A DNA stretch of 64,000 nt, taken from Bacteroidales bacterium. GTDB taxonomy: Bacteria > Bacteroidota > Bacteroidia > Bacteroidales > VadinHA17. The stretch is from positions 1 through 64,000 of the forward strand of contig JALHSP010000060.1 of assembly GCA_022865305.1 (NCBI GenBank), in the 5' to 3' direction. Positions 46,089 to 54,818 of this stretch are shown piece after piece. Below the pieces are notes generated by a model that saw only the letters and a program-made list of their open reading frames with translations, was not told where the DNA came from and did no database searches. Each line of letters begins with the position of its first letter. Position 1 is the first letter of the stretch. Made by a program: the position numbers and the translations under genes.

Positions 46089-49000
46089 CTACTTTGAAGC
46101 ACCGTTATTGCCATTCATGAAATCCATCTCGGAATATACGGCCAGGCTCTTATTCCGCTCACCATGCTTCGCAATAATCGAATAAACAACAGGTACAAGA
46201 ACAAGAGTAACCACGGTTGAAAATATAAGTCCTCCGATAACGGCCACGCCCATCGGGCTCCAGAGCTCGGAACCTGAACCCGTGCTCATTGCCAGCGGCA
46301 GCATACCAAGGATGGTTGTCGCAGAAGTCATGATCACAGGTCTCAGACGCGACCTGCCTGACAGTGCAATAGCTTCATAGAGTTCAAGACCTCTTTCACG
46401 CATGAGGTTTATAAAATCAACCAGCACAATTGCGTTCTTCACTACAATACCAATCAGCATCACAGCTCCGATTGCAGAAATTACGCTCAGGGTTGTATGC
46501 GTAATAAACAAAGCGATGGCGACACCCGAGAATGCAAATGGTATTGAGAACATTATTATAAAGGGCATCTTCAGCGATTCAAACTGGGACGCCATAACAA
46601 GATAAACAAGTACCAGGCTGACCATTAAAAGAAATGCAATATCCATAAAAGACTCCATCTGTTCCTTTATTGCTCCGGATATCTGTACAATAACGCCTGC
46701 AGGAATAGATGTTTCATTGATTGCTTTCTGAACTTCTAGCTGCAGTTCTGTAAGAGATCTCTTATAAGGAGTAAAAGATACATTTACAATCCTTTCCCTT
46801 CGTTTTCTTGCGATACTTGGCGGTGACCAGAACTCTTTAATGACTGCAATTTCACCAAGCCTTATTAACTGACCTATGGGATTTGATATACCTATATTTT
46901 CAATATCCGTCAGAGTACTTCTTGAGGTTTCTTTAAACCGTACAACAACATCATATTCATCACCCGACTGGCGAAGACGTGTCGCAGTCATACCTTCAAC
47001 CCTGTTTTTGATTGCAGAAGATACCATTGCAGTATTCAGTCCGCTGGAGATCATTTTGTTCTGATCAAGAATGATCTGAAGTTCGGGTTTGGATTTATCG
47101 CGGCTTATTGTTACATCTTTTGCTCCCTCGATCTTCTTTATCTTGGTTGCAAGCTCCCCGGCAACTGCATTTGTTTCAGCAATATTATACCCGTAAATTT
47201 CCACATCAACGGTACTGGAGCCAAAGCTTCCCATACTTTCAGAGGTGCTAACTGTAAAATCGACAATCTCAGGAAACTTTGCAAAATCAGATCTCATTTC
47301 TTCGGCCAGGACTGTTACACTTTTCTCACGTTCTTCAATTGGGACAAGTCTCAGAGTATAAGTGATCTTATGAGTTCCGGCTGCACCGAAAAGCGACTCA
47401 AATCCGGCCTGGTCGTCGGTACCGGTTGATGATGAGATCAGGTTGACTTCCGGATATTTTTCTTTTAACAATTTGTCGATTTTATCGGTTGTTTTTACGG
47501 TCTCATCCACTCTTGTGCCGGTCTGAAGTTCTATAGTTGCCGTAAGTCTTGATTGGTCAGCCTCTGGGAAAAATTCTGTATCAATTAGAGTAAACAGGCT
47601 CATTGATCCTGCAAATACCACGATCGCGATTAAAGAGACAACTTTTTTATGATGAAGCGCCCACCGAAGGGTCTTCTCATAAAAATGGTCAAACCAGTCG
47701 AGTCCTTTCCGGATACTTCCGTCATAAGTCCAGAAAGGAGCATCTTTTCTGATCGGATACCATTTCAGGATCAGGGCACTCATTGTAGGGGTGAGTGTAA
47801 TTGCTGCGAATACAGAAGTTACGATAGTAATTGAAACGAGCATTCCAAGCTGCTTGAAAAGAACTCCGGTAATACCTTTGACGAAAGTCAGAGGGAAAAA
47901 TACAGCTACTACTGTTAATGTGGTAACAATAACTGCCAGCCAAACCTCATTTGTAGCATAAATGGCCGCTTCCCTTGGCCGGCTTCCCCTTTCAACATGT
48001 TTTGTGATGTTCTCCAGGACAACAATAGCATCATCCACCACCATACCGATTGCTATAGAAAGAGAGGTCAGTGAAATGATATTTATTGATTCTCCCGTTA
48101 TAAACAGGTAGATAAATGCAACCACCAGGGAAACCGGGATTGTAACAATTATTATGACTGTTGCCCTCCATCGTCCAAGGAAGAAGAGCACCACAAGGAC
48201 AACAAAAATTGCTGCATACAGAAGTGTCTCTGTCAGGTTGCTTATTGAATCTTTAATAAATGTTGCGCTATCGAAAAGTTTTTCGATTTTTACGTCAGCC
48301 GGCAGCTCTTTTGTTAAAGTTGCAAGTGTTTTTTCTATTTCTTTTGTCACTTTAACGGTATTGCCGCCCGATTGCTTCTGGACATACATGGTCATCCCCT
48401 GGAGACCATTGATTCTTGTGTCAAGCTTTGTTTCACGTATTGTATCCCGTACCGTCGCAACATCTTTAAGGTAGACATTGTTGCCGTTAAAGCTGCTTAC
48501 CACAATGTTCTTCATAACATCACTCTCGGGAAATTCACCCTGGATTCTAAGTGGATAATCGGTCTGACCCATTTCTAAGTAACCCGCCGGCATATTCATG
48601 TTTTCAGCCCGTAAAATATTACCAATCTGTTCTATGGTAAGATTGTATGCTTCCATTTTCCGGGGATCGACATCAATGTACACCTTACGGCCGGGAACAC
48701 CTGCAAGGCTTACAGATCCGACTCCTTCTATCCTGTTCAGAGGATTTACTATTTTTTCATCAAGTATTTTTTCGAGCCCCCTGTAACTCTCTTTTGCAGT
48801 AATTGCATAGAAGATGATAGGCATCATACTTGAATTGAATTTCATAATTGTCGGATTCTCACTGTCCTCAGGCAGGTAATTCTCTATAAAACTCAGGTTG
48901 CTTCTGATATCATTAGAGGCTTCATCGAGATTAGTACCATATTCAAAATTCATGAAGATGACTGATATACCGTCACTGGAGGTAGAGGTAATCTCTTTCA

Positions 49001-49229
49001 GATTACTTACAGCGTTCAGTACATCTTCAAGAGGTCTGGTTACATTGGTTTCAATATCAGATGCGCTGGCGCCCGGGTAGGTTGTTACCACTCCAATGAA
49101 CGGGAGTTCCACCTCCGGGTAAAGATCCACTGGCAGTTGAGTAAGTGAATAAAGACCTATCACCATCAATGCAACGAAAATCAGGATCGTCGTTACCGGT
49201 CTCTTAACGGAAGTACTGTATATACTCAT
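46089..49229 (-). CDS. RND efflux pump, inner-membrane permease
   Basis: This 1046-residue proton-driven exporter is of the AcrB/HAE1 type, with 12 transmembrane helices and two large periplasmic loops. It begins MSIYSTSVKRPVTTILIFVA, a typical start. The proton-relay acids are present in IAIGMVVDDAIVVLENI (TM4 Asp-Asp) and the TM10 lysine in GIVVKNAIVLVDF. PVDLYPEVELPFI and TYPGASASDIE are family landmarks. It lies 24 bp after the adaptor gene. Substrate is unknown. Confidence 0.95.
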   Translation of the reverse strand: MSIYSTSVKRPVTTILIFVALMVIGLYSLTQLPVDLYPEVELPFIGVVTTYPGASASDIETNVTRPLEDVLNAVSNLKEITSTSSDGISVIFMNFEYGTNLDEASNDIRSNLSFIENYLPEDSENPTIMKFNSSMMPIIFYAITAKESYRGLEKILDEKIVNPLNRIEGVGSVSLAGVPGRKVYIDVDPRKMEAYNLTIEQIGNILRAENMNMPAGYLEMGQTDYPLRIQGEFPESDVMKNIVVSSFNGNNVYLKDVATVRDTIRETKLDTRINGLQGMTMYVQKQSGGNTVKVTKEIEKTLATLTKELPADVKIEKLFDSATFIKDSISNLTETLLYAAIFVVLVVLFFLGRWRATVIIIVTIPVSLVVAFIYLFITGESINIISLTSLSIAIGMVVDDAIVVLENITKHVERGSRPREAAIYATNEVWLAVIVTTLTVVAVFFPLTFVKGITGVLFKQLGMLVSITIVTSVFAAITLTPTMSALILKWYPIRKDAPFWTYDGSIRKGLDWFDHFYEKTLRWALHHKKVVSLIAIVVFAGSMSLFTLIDTEFFPEADQSRLTATIELQTGTRVDETVKTTDKIDKLLKEKYPEVNLISSSTGTDDQAGFESLFGAAGTHKITYTLRLVPIEEREKSVTVLAEEMRSDFAKFPEIVDFTVSTSESMGSFGSSTVDVEIYGYNIAETNAVAGELATKIKKIEGAKDVTISRDKSKPELQIILDQNKMISSGLNTAMVSSAIKNRVEGMTATRLRQSGDEYDVVVRFKETSRSTLTDIENIGISNPIGQLIRLGEIAVIKEFWSPPSIARKRRERIVNVSFTPYKRSLTELQLEVQKAINETSIPAGVIVQISGAIKEQMESFMDIAFLLMVSLVLVYLVMASQFESLKMPFIIMFSIPFAFSGVAIALFITHTTLSVISAIGAVMLIGIVVKNAIVLVDFINLMRERGLELYEAIALSGRSRLRPVIMTSATTILGMLPLAMSTGSGSELWSPMGVAVIGGLIFSTVVTLVLVPVVYSIIAKHGERNKSLAVYSEMDFMNGNNGASK

Positions 49230-49253
49230 TTTGATTCTGTTGTTATTCTGAAC

Positions 49254-50318
49254 TTACTTTACTATTTCAATCTTGTCATCATTAAGGAGTCTGGACTGCC
49301 CTTCTGAAACAAGCCTGTCTCCCTCCTTAATGTTTTCTGAAATGATCTCAAGGCGATCATCAAACCGTTTCCCTATCAATACTTCAATTCGTTTTGCAGT
49401 ACCCTGGTTCTCAATAAAAACATACCTGATATTAGTTCCTTCCTGCATCAGGACTGTACCCGCCGGAACAACGAAAGTCTCTACCTCCCCAAGGTCCATT
49501 GAAACCCTTACAAACATTCCGGGTTTTAAAAGATCCTTCCTGTTAGGTACTTCAATCTCAGCAATAAAAGAGCGTGTGTCTGCATTTATCGTTGGAGCAA
49601 CGCGGAAAATGAAACCGGAGAATTTTTCACTACCATAGACATCGGTAGTGATTTCAGCTTTCATTCCCTTTTTTATCATGGGGTAATATTGTTCTGATAT
49701 CCCGACATTTACCTTTAACGGGTTAACCTGCATCACAGTCACAATGGCTGATCTTCCTGATGTTGTTGTAGGAGTACCTGAATACATTTCTCCATCTTCG
49801 AAATATTTTCCTGTCACAACTCCATAGAATGGAGCTTTCAACAGTGTGTTCTGCTCCATGAATTCAACATTTGTTTTCAGAACATCGTATTGAGTCTTCA
49901 TCTGGTCGTACTGCTGCTGTTTGGCGCTTCCTGCTCTTAAAAGAGTATCGAGTCTTGAAAGGTCTTTTGCCACGTTTGCGAGCTGCACTTTCTGCTGGTA
50001 AAGCTGTGTGCGGTCCATAAGAAAGAGGTCATTTCCTTTATTGACCCTGTCACCAACTTCTACATATATCTTATCTATTCTTCCCGGTGTTGAAGGGGCC
50101 ATGTTCACCTCTTCAAAGGGAAGGATAGTAGCAGTATAATCTATTGTTCTGGCGATTTTTGTTTTTGCAAGGGTGGTAACCTGTACCGGGATAGCTGCTT
50201 TTTCTTCAGCTGTTGTATTGCTCTGTGAGGCTGCTGGCTGATTGGCATTCTTTGATGAACAGGCTGAAAGGATCAGGCTGCTTATCAGTATTGCCAAAAT
50301 TGATTTTGTGTATTTCAT
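49254..50318 (-). CDS. RND efflux periplasmic adaptor (membrane fusion protein)
   Basis: This is a predicted lipoprotein of 354 residues, with signal and lipobox ILSACSS (Cys20). It has a lipoyl/hairpin region (PSTPGRIDKIYVEVGDRVNK; APFYGVVTGKYFEDGE) and a beta-barrel domain (NRKDLLKPGMFVRVSMDLGE). It links the inner-membrane pump to the TolC-like channel. The gene lies between the TolC-like and RND genes, with gaps of 30 and 24 bp. Confidence 0.94.
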   Translation of the reverse strand: MKYTKSILAILISSLILSACSSKNANQPAASQSNTTAEEKAAIPVQVTTLAKTKIARTIDYTATILPFEEVNMAPSTPGRIDKIYVEVGDRVNKGNDLFLMDRTQLYQQKVQLANVAKDLSRLDTLLRAGSAKQQQYDQMKTQYDVLKTNVEFMEQNTLLKAPFYGVVTGKYFEDGEMYSGTPTTTSGRSAIVTVMQVNPLKVNVGISEQYYPMIKKGMKAEITTDVYGSEKFSGFIFRVAPTINADTRSFIAEIEVPNRKDLLKPGMFVRVSMDLGEVETFVVPAGTVLMQEGTNIRYVFIENQGTAKRIEVLIGKRFDDRLEIISENIKEGDRLVSEGQSRLLNDDKIEIVK

Positions 50319-50348
50319 TATCTTCTTTATTAAATATTCTTTAATTAA

Positions 50349-51671
50349 TTACATGTTACTCAATAGTTTGTCAAGTGCAAGCTTTGTCTGCAGAAGATTC
50401 ATCAGGGCGGATATGTAATTGTTTTCCGCCTGAAGGTAAAGTGAGTTCGCCTGTGTCAGATCGAGGCTGGAGGCCATTCCCTGCTTGAATTTGTTTTCGG
50501 TGCTGGTATAAACTCTTTTCGAAACATCAATGTTGGCCTTCTGTAAATTATATTGTTCACGGGCACTCACCAGGTTGTACCTTAACTGCTTTTCCTGCAG
50601 CAATAGCTGCTCCGTGACCATTTCCCTTCCAGTACGGGTCTTCTCAAGGTTTATCTGGGCTTGTTTTATCTTTGAATATCTGGTGCCAGTGGCAAATATC
50701 GGAACCGACAGCTGGAGCCCGATAATTGAGTTTGGGAACCAACTCATACTGTTGAGTTTGTTACCCATCCCGTTCTCAGAATAGGTATAAAAACCTGATA
50801 GCGAAGGCATTATCGTTGATTTTTGCATTTTTAACGATAGCTCTGACATCTGCTCCTGACTTGCAACCAGTTTGTAACTAAGGTTCCCCTTTACATCAAA
50901 TCCAGTAGAAAGAATCTGGGCAATATTAACCTTTTCCACTATCGACTCCAGCGATTCTGTAAGAATGATCCTGGTTTCAGGTGAAACGCCCAACAGAAAC
51001 CTGAGCATGTTATAATTCACCTCGAGGGTCCTCTCCATCGAGCTTTTGGTATTCTCCATCATCGAAACGTTTGATACCATCTGGTCAACATCGGTTGCTT
51101 CAGCCATTCCTGCAGAAAGCATGGAGCGGATCGACTTCAGTGTCTCATTCAGAACGGCAATATTACCGTCAAGTATTTTCATTGACTCGACCGATACCAG
51201 TATAAGATAATAACTTATTATCACCGATTCCTTTGTATCCTGCTCTGCCCTTTCAACATTAAGGCCGGAAAGTTTCTTTGCCAGGGTTGCTGTCTGAATT
51301 CCTACAATATAAGGCGCATTAAAGATCGCTGTTGAGGCGGTTACTCCATACGATAAATCATACGTCGTCCCAAATTTGAATGCAGTTTGAACTCCATTCA
51401 TGTCAATAATCCTGGTCATTATAATCAGGTTGTCATTTATGGAGGCGCTGGTGTTGACCTGTAAGAGGCCTGCAGAAATCGCTTCCCAGAGTCCATATCT
51501 TGATGCCTCAGCATCATATTTGGCTGACTTTATGCTCTTATTGTATGCCAGGGCATAATCATGAGCCTCCTTGAGAGAAAGTTTCAGTTCACCGCTGTTT
51601 TCCTGTGCCAGTGAAATGGTTCCGGGGAAAAGCAGTAAAAATGAGGCTGCTATTAAAAATTTGCTTTTCAT
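50349..51671 (-). CDS. TolC family outer membrane efflux protein
   Basis: This 440-residue outer-membrane channel has a signal peptide (ending ISLAQ) and two repeated helical halves typical of OEP domains, e.g. LSLKEAHDYALAYNKSIKSA, and the second-half end FKQGMASSLDLTQANSLYLQ. It is slightly shorter than E. coli TolC. The ATG at 51671 gives the cleaner signal peptide; an ATG at 51692 is possible. It is the first structural gene after tetR in the efflux operon. Confidence 0.92.
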   Translation of the reverse strand: MKSKFLIAASFLLLFPGTISLAQENSGELKLSLKEAHDYALAYNKSIKSAKYDAEASRYGLWEAISAGLLQVNTSASINDNLIIMTRIIDMNGVQTAFKFGTTYDLSYGVTASTAIFNAPYIVGIQTATLAKKLSGLNVERAEQDTKESVIISYYLILVSVESMKILDGNIAVLNETLKSIRSMLSAGMAEATDVDQMVSNVSMMENTKSSMERTLEVNYNMLRFLLGVSPETRIILTESLESIVEKVNIAQILSTGFDVKGNLSYKLVASQEQMSELSLKMQKSTIMPSLSGFYTYSENGMGNKLNSMSWFPNSIIGLQLSVPIFATGTRYSKIKQAQINLEKTRTGREMVTEQLLLQEKQLRYNLVSAREQYNLQKANIDVSKRVYTSTENKFKQGMASSLDLTQANSLYLQAENNYISALMNLLQTKLALDKLLSNM

Positions 51672-51722
51672 ATAATCTGTTTTATTCTTCATTCAATTTA
51701 TGTTGCTTTATAAAGAGATTAA

Positions 51723-52328
51723 TTATTTTTTCTTTTCATGGAAGTTTATAAGATCAAGACCTTTTTGTGTCGATATCCCCCTCAGGTAGTTGAGATAAAA
51801 ATTCCTGATAACATCTTTATTAAGAAAATCATCGGGAGGGAAAACACTCTTATCATTTGACATGCGTGCCACCTCCAGCATGCATTTATTGATAATCTCG
51901 ACATCAATGTCCTTCCTGAAAACGCCCTCTCTGATGCCTCGCTCTATGATTTCCGAATTATTATTGATATACGGAAGCTCATTCAGTTCATCGAGTTTTT
52001 TCATTACATCATGATGATGACGTTTCATATCCATCTGAAAAGCCGGACTCATATTCTGAAAATGATCCCTCATCAGATCTAGCATTTTAAAAATGGCTTC
52101 AATTACATTTTCTGACTCATTAAGTATTTTTGTCATTACCTCCCGTTGCCTGACAGCCATCCATCTGAGTACACCCCTGAGCAGTTCATCTTTATCTTTG
52201 AACACCTCGTAAATTGTCCTTTTCGAGATACCCATATGATTTGCAAGCATATCCATCGTTACTGCCCTTAACCCATAAGTCCGGAACATCAATGCAGCAT
52301 CTTCTATTATTCTTTGCCTGTAATCCAT
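51723..52328 (-). CDS. TetR/AcrR family transcriptional regulator
   Basis: This 201-residue repressor-type regulator has its helix-turn-helix at about residues 20-60 (LRAVTMDMLANHMGISKRTI, YEVFKDKDELL). A ligand-binding helical domain follows (about 75-200). It lies 51 bp upstream of the TolC-like gene on the same strand, so it probably controls the efflux operon and itself. A candidate operator lies 28 bp upstream of its start. Confidence 0.92.
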   Translation of the reverse strand: MDYRQRIIEDAALMFRTYGLRAVTMDMLANHMGISKRTIYEVFKDKDELLRGVLRWMAVRQREVMTKILNESENVIEAIFKMLDLMRDHFQNMSPAFQMDMKRHHHDVMKKLDELNELPYINNNSEIIERGIREGVFRKDIDVEIINKCMLEVARMSNDKSVFPPDDFLNKDVIRNFYLNYLRGISTQKGLDLINFHEKKK

Positions 52329-52355
52329 CTTTAAAATTAAAACGCTGCAAAAATG

Positions 52356-52385
52356 AGAAAACTATTTTAGTTTACAAAGTTTTCT
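52356..52385. promoter_or_regulatory. Candidate TetR operator upstream of the efflux operon
   Basis: AGAAAACT (52356-52363) and AGTTTTCT (52378-52385) form an inverted repeat, and AAACTA-TTT-TAGTTT (52359-52373) forms a second perfect one inside it. The position just upstream of the tetR start suits autorepression. Confidence 0.45.
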
Positions 52386-52445
52386 TAGCTAAATTCCGGT
52401 TATTTTCAGTAAAAAGCTGAAATTTACCGGTGAATGGAGGTACGG

Positions 52446-52478
52446 CCCCCCTATATAGGGGGGTTGGGGGGTTAGCTA
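52446..52478. repeat. GC-rich palindrome, site C (weak REP-like relative)
   Basis: CCCCCCTATATAGGGGGG (52446-52463) is a perfect 18-bp palindrome followed by TTGGGGGGTTAGCTAC, which resembles the TTGGGGGTGAGTAC edge of site A. It lies between divergent tetR and phzF-like genes. Confidence 0.55.
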
Positions 52479-52512
52479 CTTGACCATAAAGCCGTTTTAT
52501 AAACTAAATACT

Positions 52513-53313
52513 ATGACAAACTCCAGACTTATCTACCAGGTCGACGCATTCACCGACCAGCCGTTTAAAGGAAATCCTGCCGGTGTATGCATTCTTGAAA
52601 AAGAAATGCCGGATGAATGGATGCAGAATGTCGCTGCAGAAATGAATTTATCAGAGACTGCATTTATTATCAGAGTAAAGAAGGAATACCTGATAAGGTT
52701 TTTTTCTCCCGAAGCTGAGATACCACTTTGCGGTCATGCGACTCTCTCTTCTGCCCATATTATGTTTGAGGCAGGTGTGGTGAGCAGAAAAGAAAAAATT
52801 ACATTCCTGTCAAAATCCGGCAAATTAATTATAGGTAATTCAGGCAGCTGGATAATAATGAATTTCCCTTCATATCCTCTTAAGCCAATTAAAATACCTG
52901 GGGGAATCAATAAAATTATTGGCATAAAACCTGTAGAACTTTATCGGACAGGACACGGATGGACCTTTGCACTTTTAAAAAACGAATATGAAGTCAGGGA
53001 TCTGAAACCTGATTTTAAGCTAATGAAAAACTCGGAATTCGGAGACCTTATCGTAACTGCACCTTCCGCAGACAGAAACTATGATTTCTGTGTACGGTGC
53101 TTTGCTCCTGCGCTTGGTATTGATGAAGATCCGGTGACAGGATCGGCACATTGCGCACTGGTTCCATTCTGGTATGATAAAACCGGGAAGAAGGAATTTG
53201 TTTCCCATCAGGTATCAAGTAGAGGTGGCATTTTAAGAGTGAAAAAGAAGGGCGACAGGGTAGAAATTTCCGGGCAGGCAAGAACAATATTTAGGGCTGA
53301 GTTATTTGTGTAA
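52513..53313 (+). CDS. PhzF family isomerase/epimerase-like protein
   Basis: This 266-residue protein has the two-lobed DapF/PhzF fold. Motifs are YQVDAFTDQPFKGNPAGVC at the N-terminus, the catalytic Glu in NLSETAFI, FSPEAEIPLCGHATLSSAH and the glycine loop DEDPVTGSAHCAL. No phenazine genes are nearby, so the substrate is unknown. The ATG at 52513 is preferred over a TTG at 52480. Confidence 0.9.
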   Translation: MTNSRLIYQVDAFTDQPFKGNPAGVCILEKEMPDEWMQNVAAEMNLSETAFIIRVKKEYLIRFFSPEAEIPLCGHATLSSAHIMFEAGVVSRKEKITFLSKSGKLIIGNSGSWIIMNFPSYPLKPIKIPGGINKIIGIKPVELYRTGHGWTFALLKNEYEVRDLKPDFKLMKNSEFGDLIVTAPSADRNYDFCVRCFAPALGIDEDPVTGSAHCALVPFWYDKTGKKEFVSHQVSSRGGILRVKKKGDRVEISGQARTIFRAELFV

Positions 53314-53340
53314 AAATGGTACGAAGGCTCAGAGGCGCCT

Positions 53341-54591
53341 TTATCTATACAGATAGACGAATCCCCGATGTTCCTTACTATCGTATATGACATCATCCCA
53401 CCCGTAAGCACGTATTATATAGAAATATACGCCGGGGCTGGCTTTTATTGAGGAGTTGTTGATATTCCCATCCCAGCCTGTCCACTCTTTAAGAATTTCC
53501 CCTTCACCATAGAATCCATACACTTTAATGCCTGACCGGCTGAAGACCTCCACACTGATAAACCTTAGCGATTTTGAATCGACCATGAACAAGTCGTTAT
53601 AGCCATCGCCGTCAGGAGTAAAAACATTAGGAATATTTAAAGATGACAGATCAACCACTATTTTATCGAACCTCAGTGAATCAATACAACGGAGTTCGCT
53701 TTCTATAGTCAGCAATACAGAGTAATCGCCCGGCTTATAATAAATATGTGGCGGCGGATCCTGGAGGTAAGAAACAGAATCGTCACCAAACTCCCATTTA
53801 TAAATATAACCCCGAATTGATTTGTTTGTAAAATTGACTTCCAGCGGTGCCTCTCCCTCAGTAGGATCAGGTGTAAAATCAGCCTTAACATGTATCGACT
53901 CATAAAAGAATGATGATTCGCTGCTGCATCCAAGGCTGAATACCTGAAATTTATAAGTTACATCCTCCATGGGTAACCTGTAGATTTTATTTGGAGGTGG
54001 TGTATTCGTAATTATCGGATCTAAGTAATAATCGGGAACCGGGATAAAAGATGAAGGTGATGAAGACCATAAAAATGTAATCTCGTTATCTAATGAAAGA
54101 GACGAACCATTATAAATATTCCTGTAAAAGAAATTATGGATTGCAGCAGCAGTATCTCCGTTCAAAGCAATCCTGTCACACAATCGTTGTTGTAAACCAG
54201 CTGCTGCAATTGGTGGTTCATCAAAAAAAATCCATCCTACAAGGCTTGTATCATAAAATCCGGCACTATCAATATTCACTTTATAACCGCCTTCAGTAAG
54301 GTTTTCAACTGAAGAATTAATTACACCGGATTCTGATTTCATAGATGTACTGAAACTATTGGTCCCGTTATTCCACTTGTACCATGAAAAATTAAATGGT
54401 CCTGCACCCTCTGGACTGCTTGCAGTCAGTTTTCCTCTCTCAGTTCCTGTCTTATTGCAATAAAAAAAGGCAGGATCCTTTGGCGAGTACGAAGTATATC
54501 TTACTGTGTTCGATCCGGGAGCAGTCAGCTGGGCCAGCAACGACAACGGCATTATCAGTATTACAAATAAAAGCCAAAAACGCACAGGCAA
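53341..54591 (-). CDS. PKD-domain protein with T9SS type B (gliding-associated) C-terminal domain
   Basis: This 416-residue secreted protein has a signal peptide ending SLLAQ. A PKD domain lies at about 238-308 (VNFTNKSIRGYIYKWEFGDD, YYKPGDYSVLLTIES). The C-terminal ~90 residues form the gliding motility-associated/T9SS type B sorting domain (NIPNVFTPDGDGYNDLF, VEVFSRSGIKVY, PGVYFYIIRA). It is predicted to be exported by type IX secretion. The N-terminal half has no recognised domain. Confidence 0.86.
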   Translation of the reverse strand: MPVRFWLLFVILIMPLSLLAQLTAPGSNTVRYTSYSPKDPAFFYCNKTGTERGKLTASSPEGAGPFNFSWYKWNNGTNSFSTSMKSESGVINSSVENLTEGGYKVNIDSAGFYDTSLVGWIFFDEPPIAAAGLQQRLCDRIALNGDTAAAIHNFFYRNIYNGSSLSLDNEITFLWSSSPSSFIPVPDYYLDPIITNTPPPNKIYRLPMEDVTYKFQVFSLGCSSESSFFYESIHVKADFTPDPTEGEAPLEVNFTNKSIRGYIYKWEFGDDSVSYLQDPPPHIYYKPGDYSVLLTIESELRCIDSLRFDKIVVDLSSLNIPNVFTPDGDGYNDLFMVDSKSLRFISVEVFSRSGIKVYGFYGEGEILKEWTGWDGNINNSSIKASPGVYFYIIRAYGWDDVIYDSKEHRGFVYLYR

Positions 54592-54682
54592 TCTGAAATT
54601 TAAATAATAACGGATTATATATACCTATTTGTATAATCCCCTGCAATATTAATAAAATCCAATCATATTTTTATTAGCCGCA

Positions 54683-54706
54683 GCACCGTGATGCATCACC
54701 GTGCTA
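54683..54706. promoter_or_regulatory. 24-bp near-perfect inverted repeat upstream of the helicase gene
   Basis: AGCAC-C-GTGATG faces CATCAC-C-GTGCT, perfect except for one C/C mismatch. It lies 113 bp upstream of the helicase ATG. It may be an operator or hairpin. Confidence 0.4.
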
Positions 54707-54777
54707 CGGATGGATTCTTGTTAATAAATAATCCGATATTCATTCCGGATTTTCTGTTTCATTGATCGTGATATTGT

Positions 54778-54785
54778 TAAATTTG
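54778..54785 (+). promoter_or_regulatory. Bacteroidota -7 element for the helicase gene
   Basis: TAAATTTG matches TAnnTTTG, 33 bp upstream of the ATG. The -33 region (TGTTTC near 54755) is a weak match. Confidence 0.4.
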
Positions 54786-54818
54786 TTTCTTCCGGTATGC
54801 TGTAATTCTGAAAAATAA

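Noticed and set aside
52480..52512. TTG start for the PhzF-like protein
   Set aside because: The added 11 residues have no family support, and an ATG at 52513 gives the standard N-terminus.
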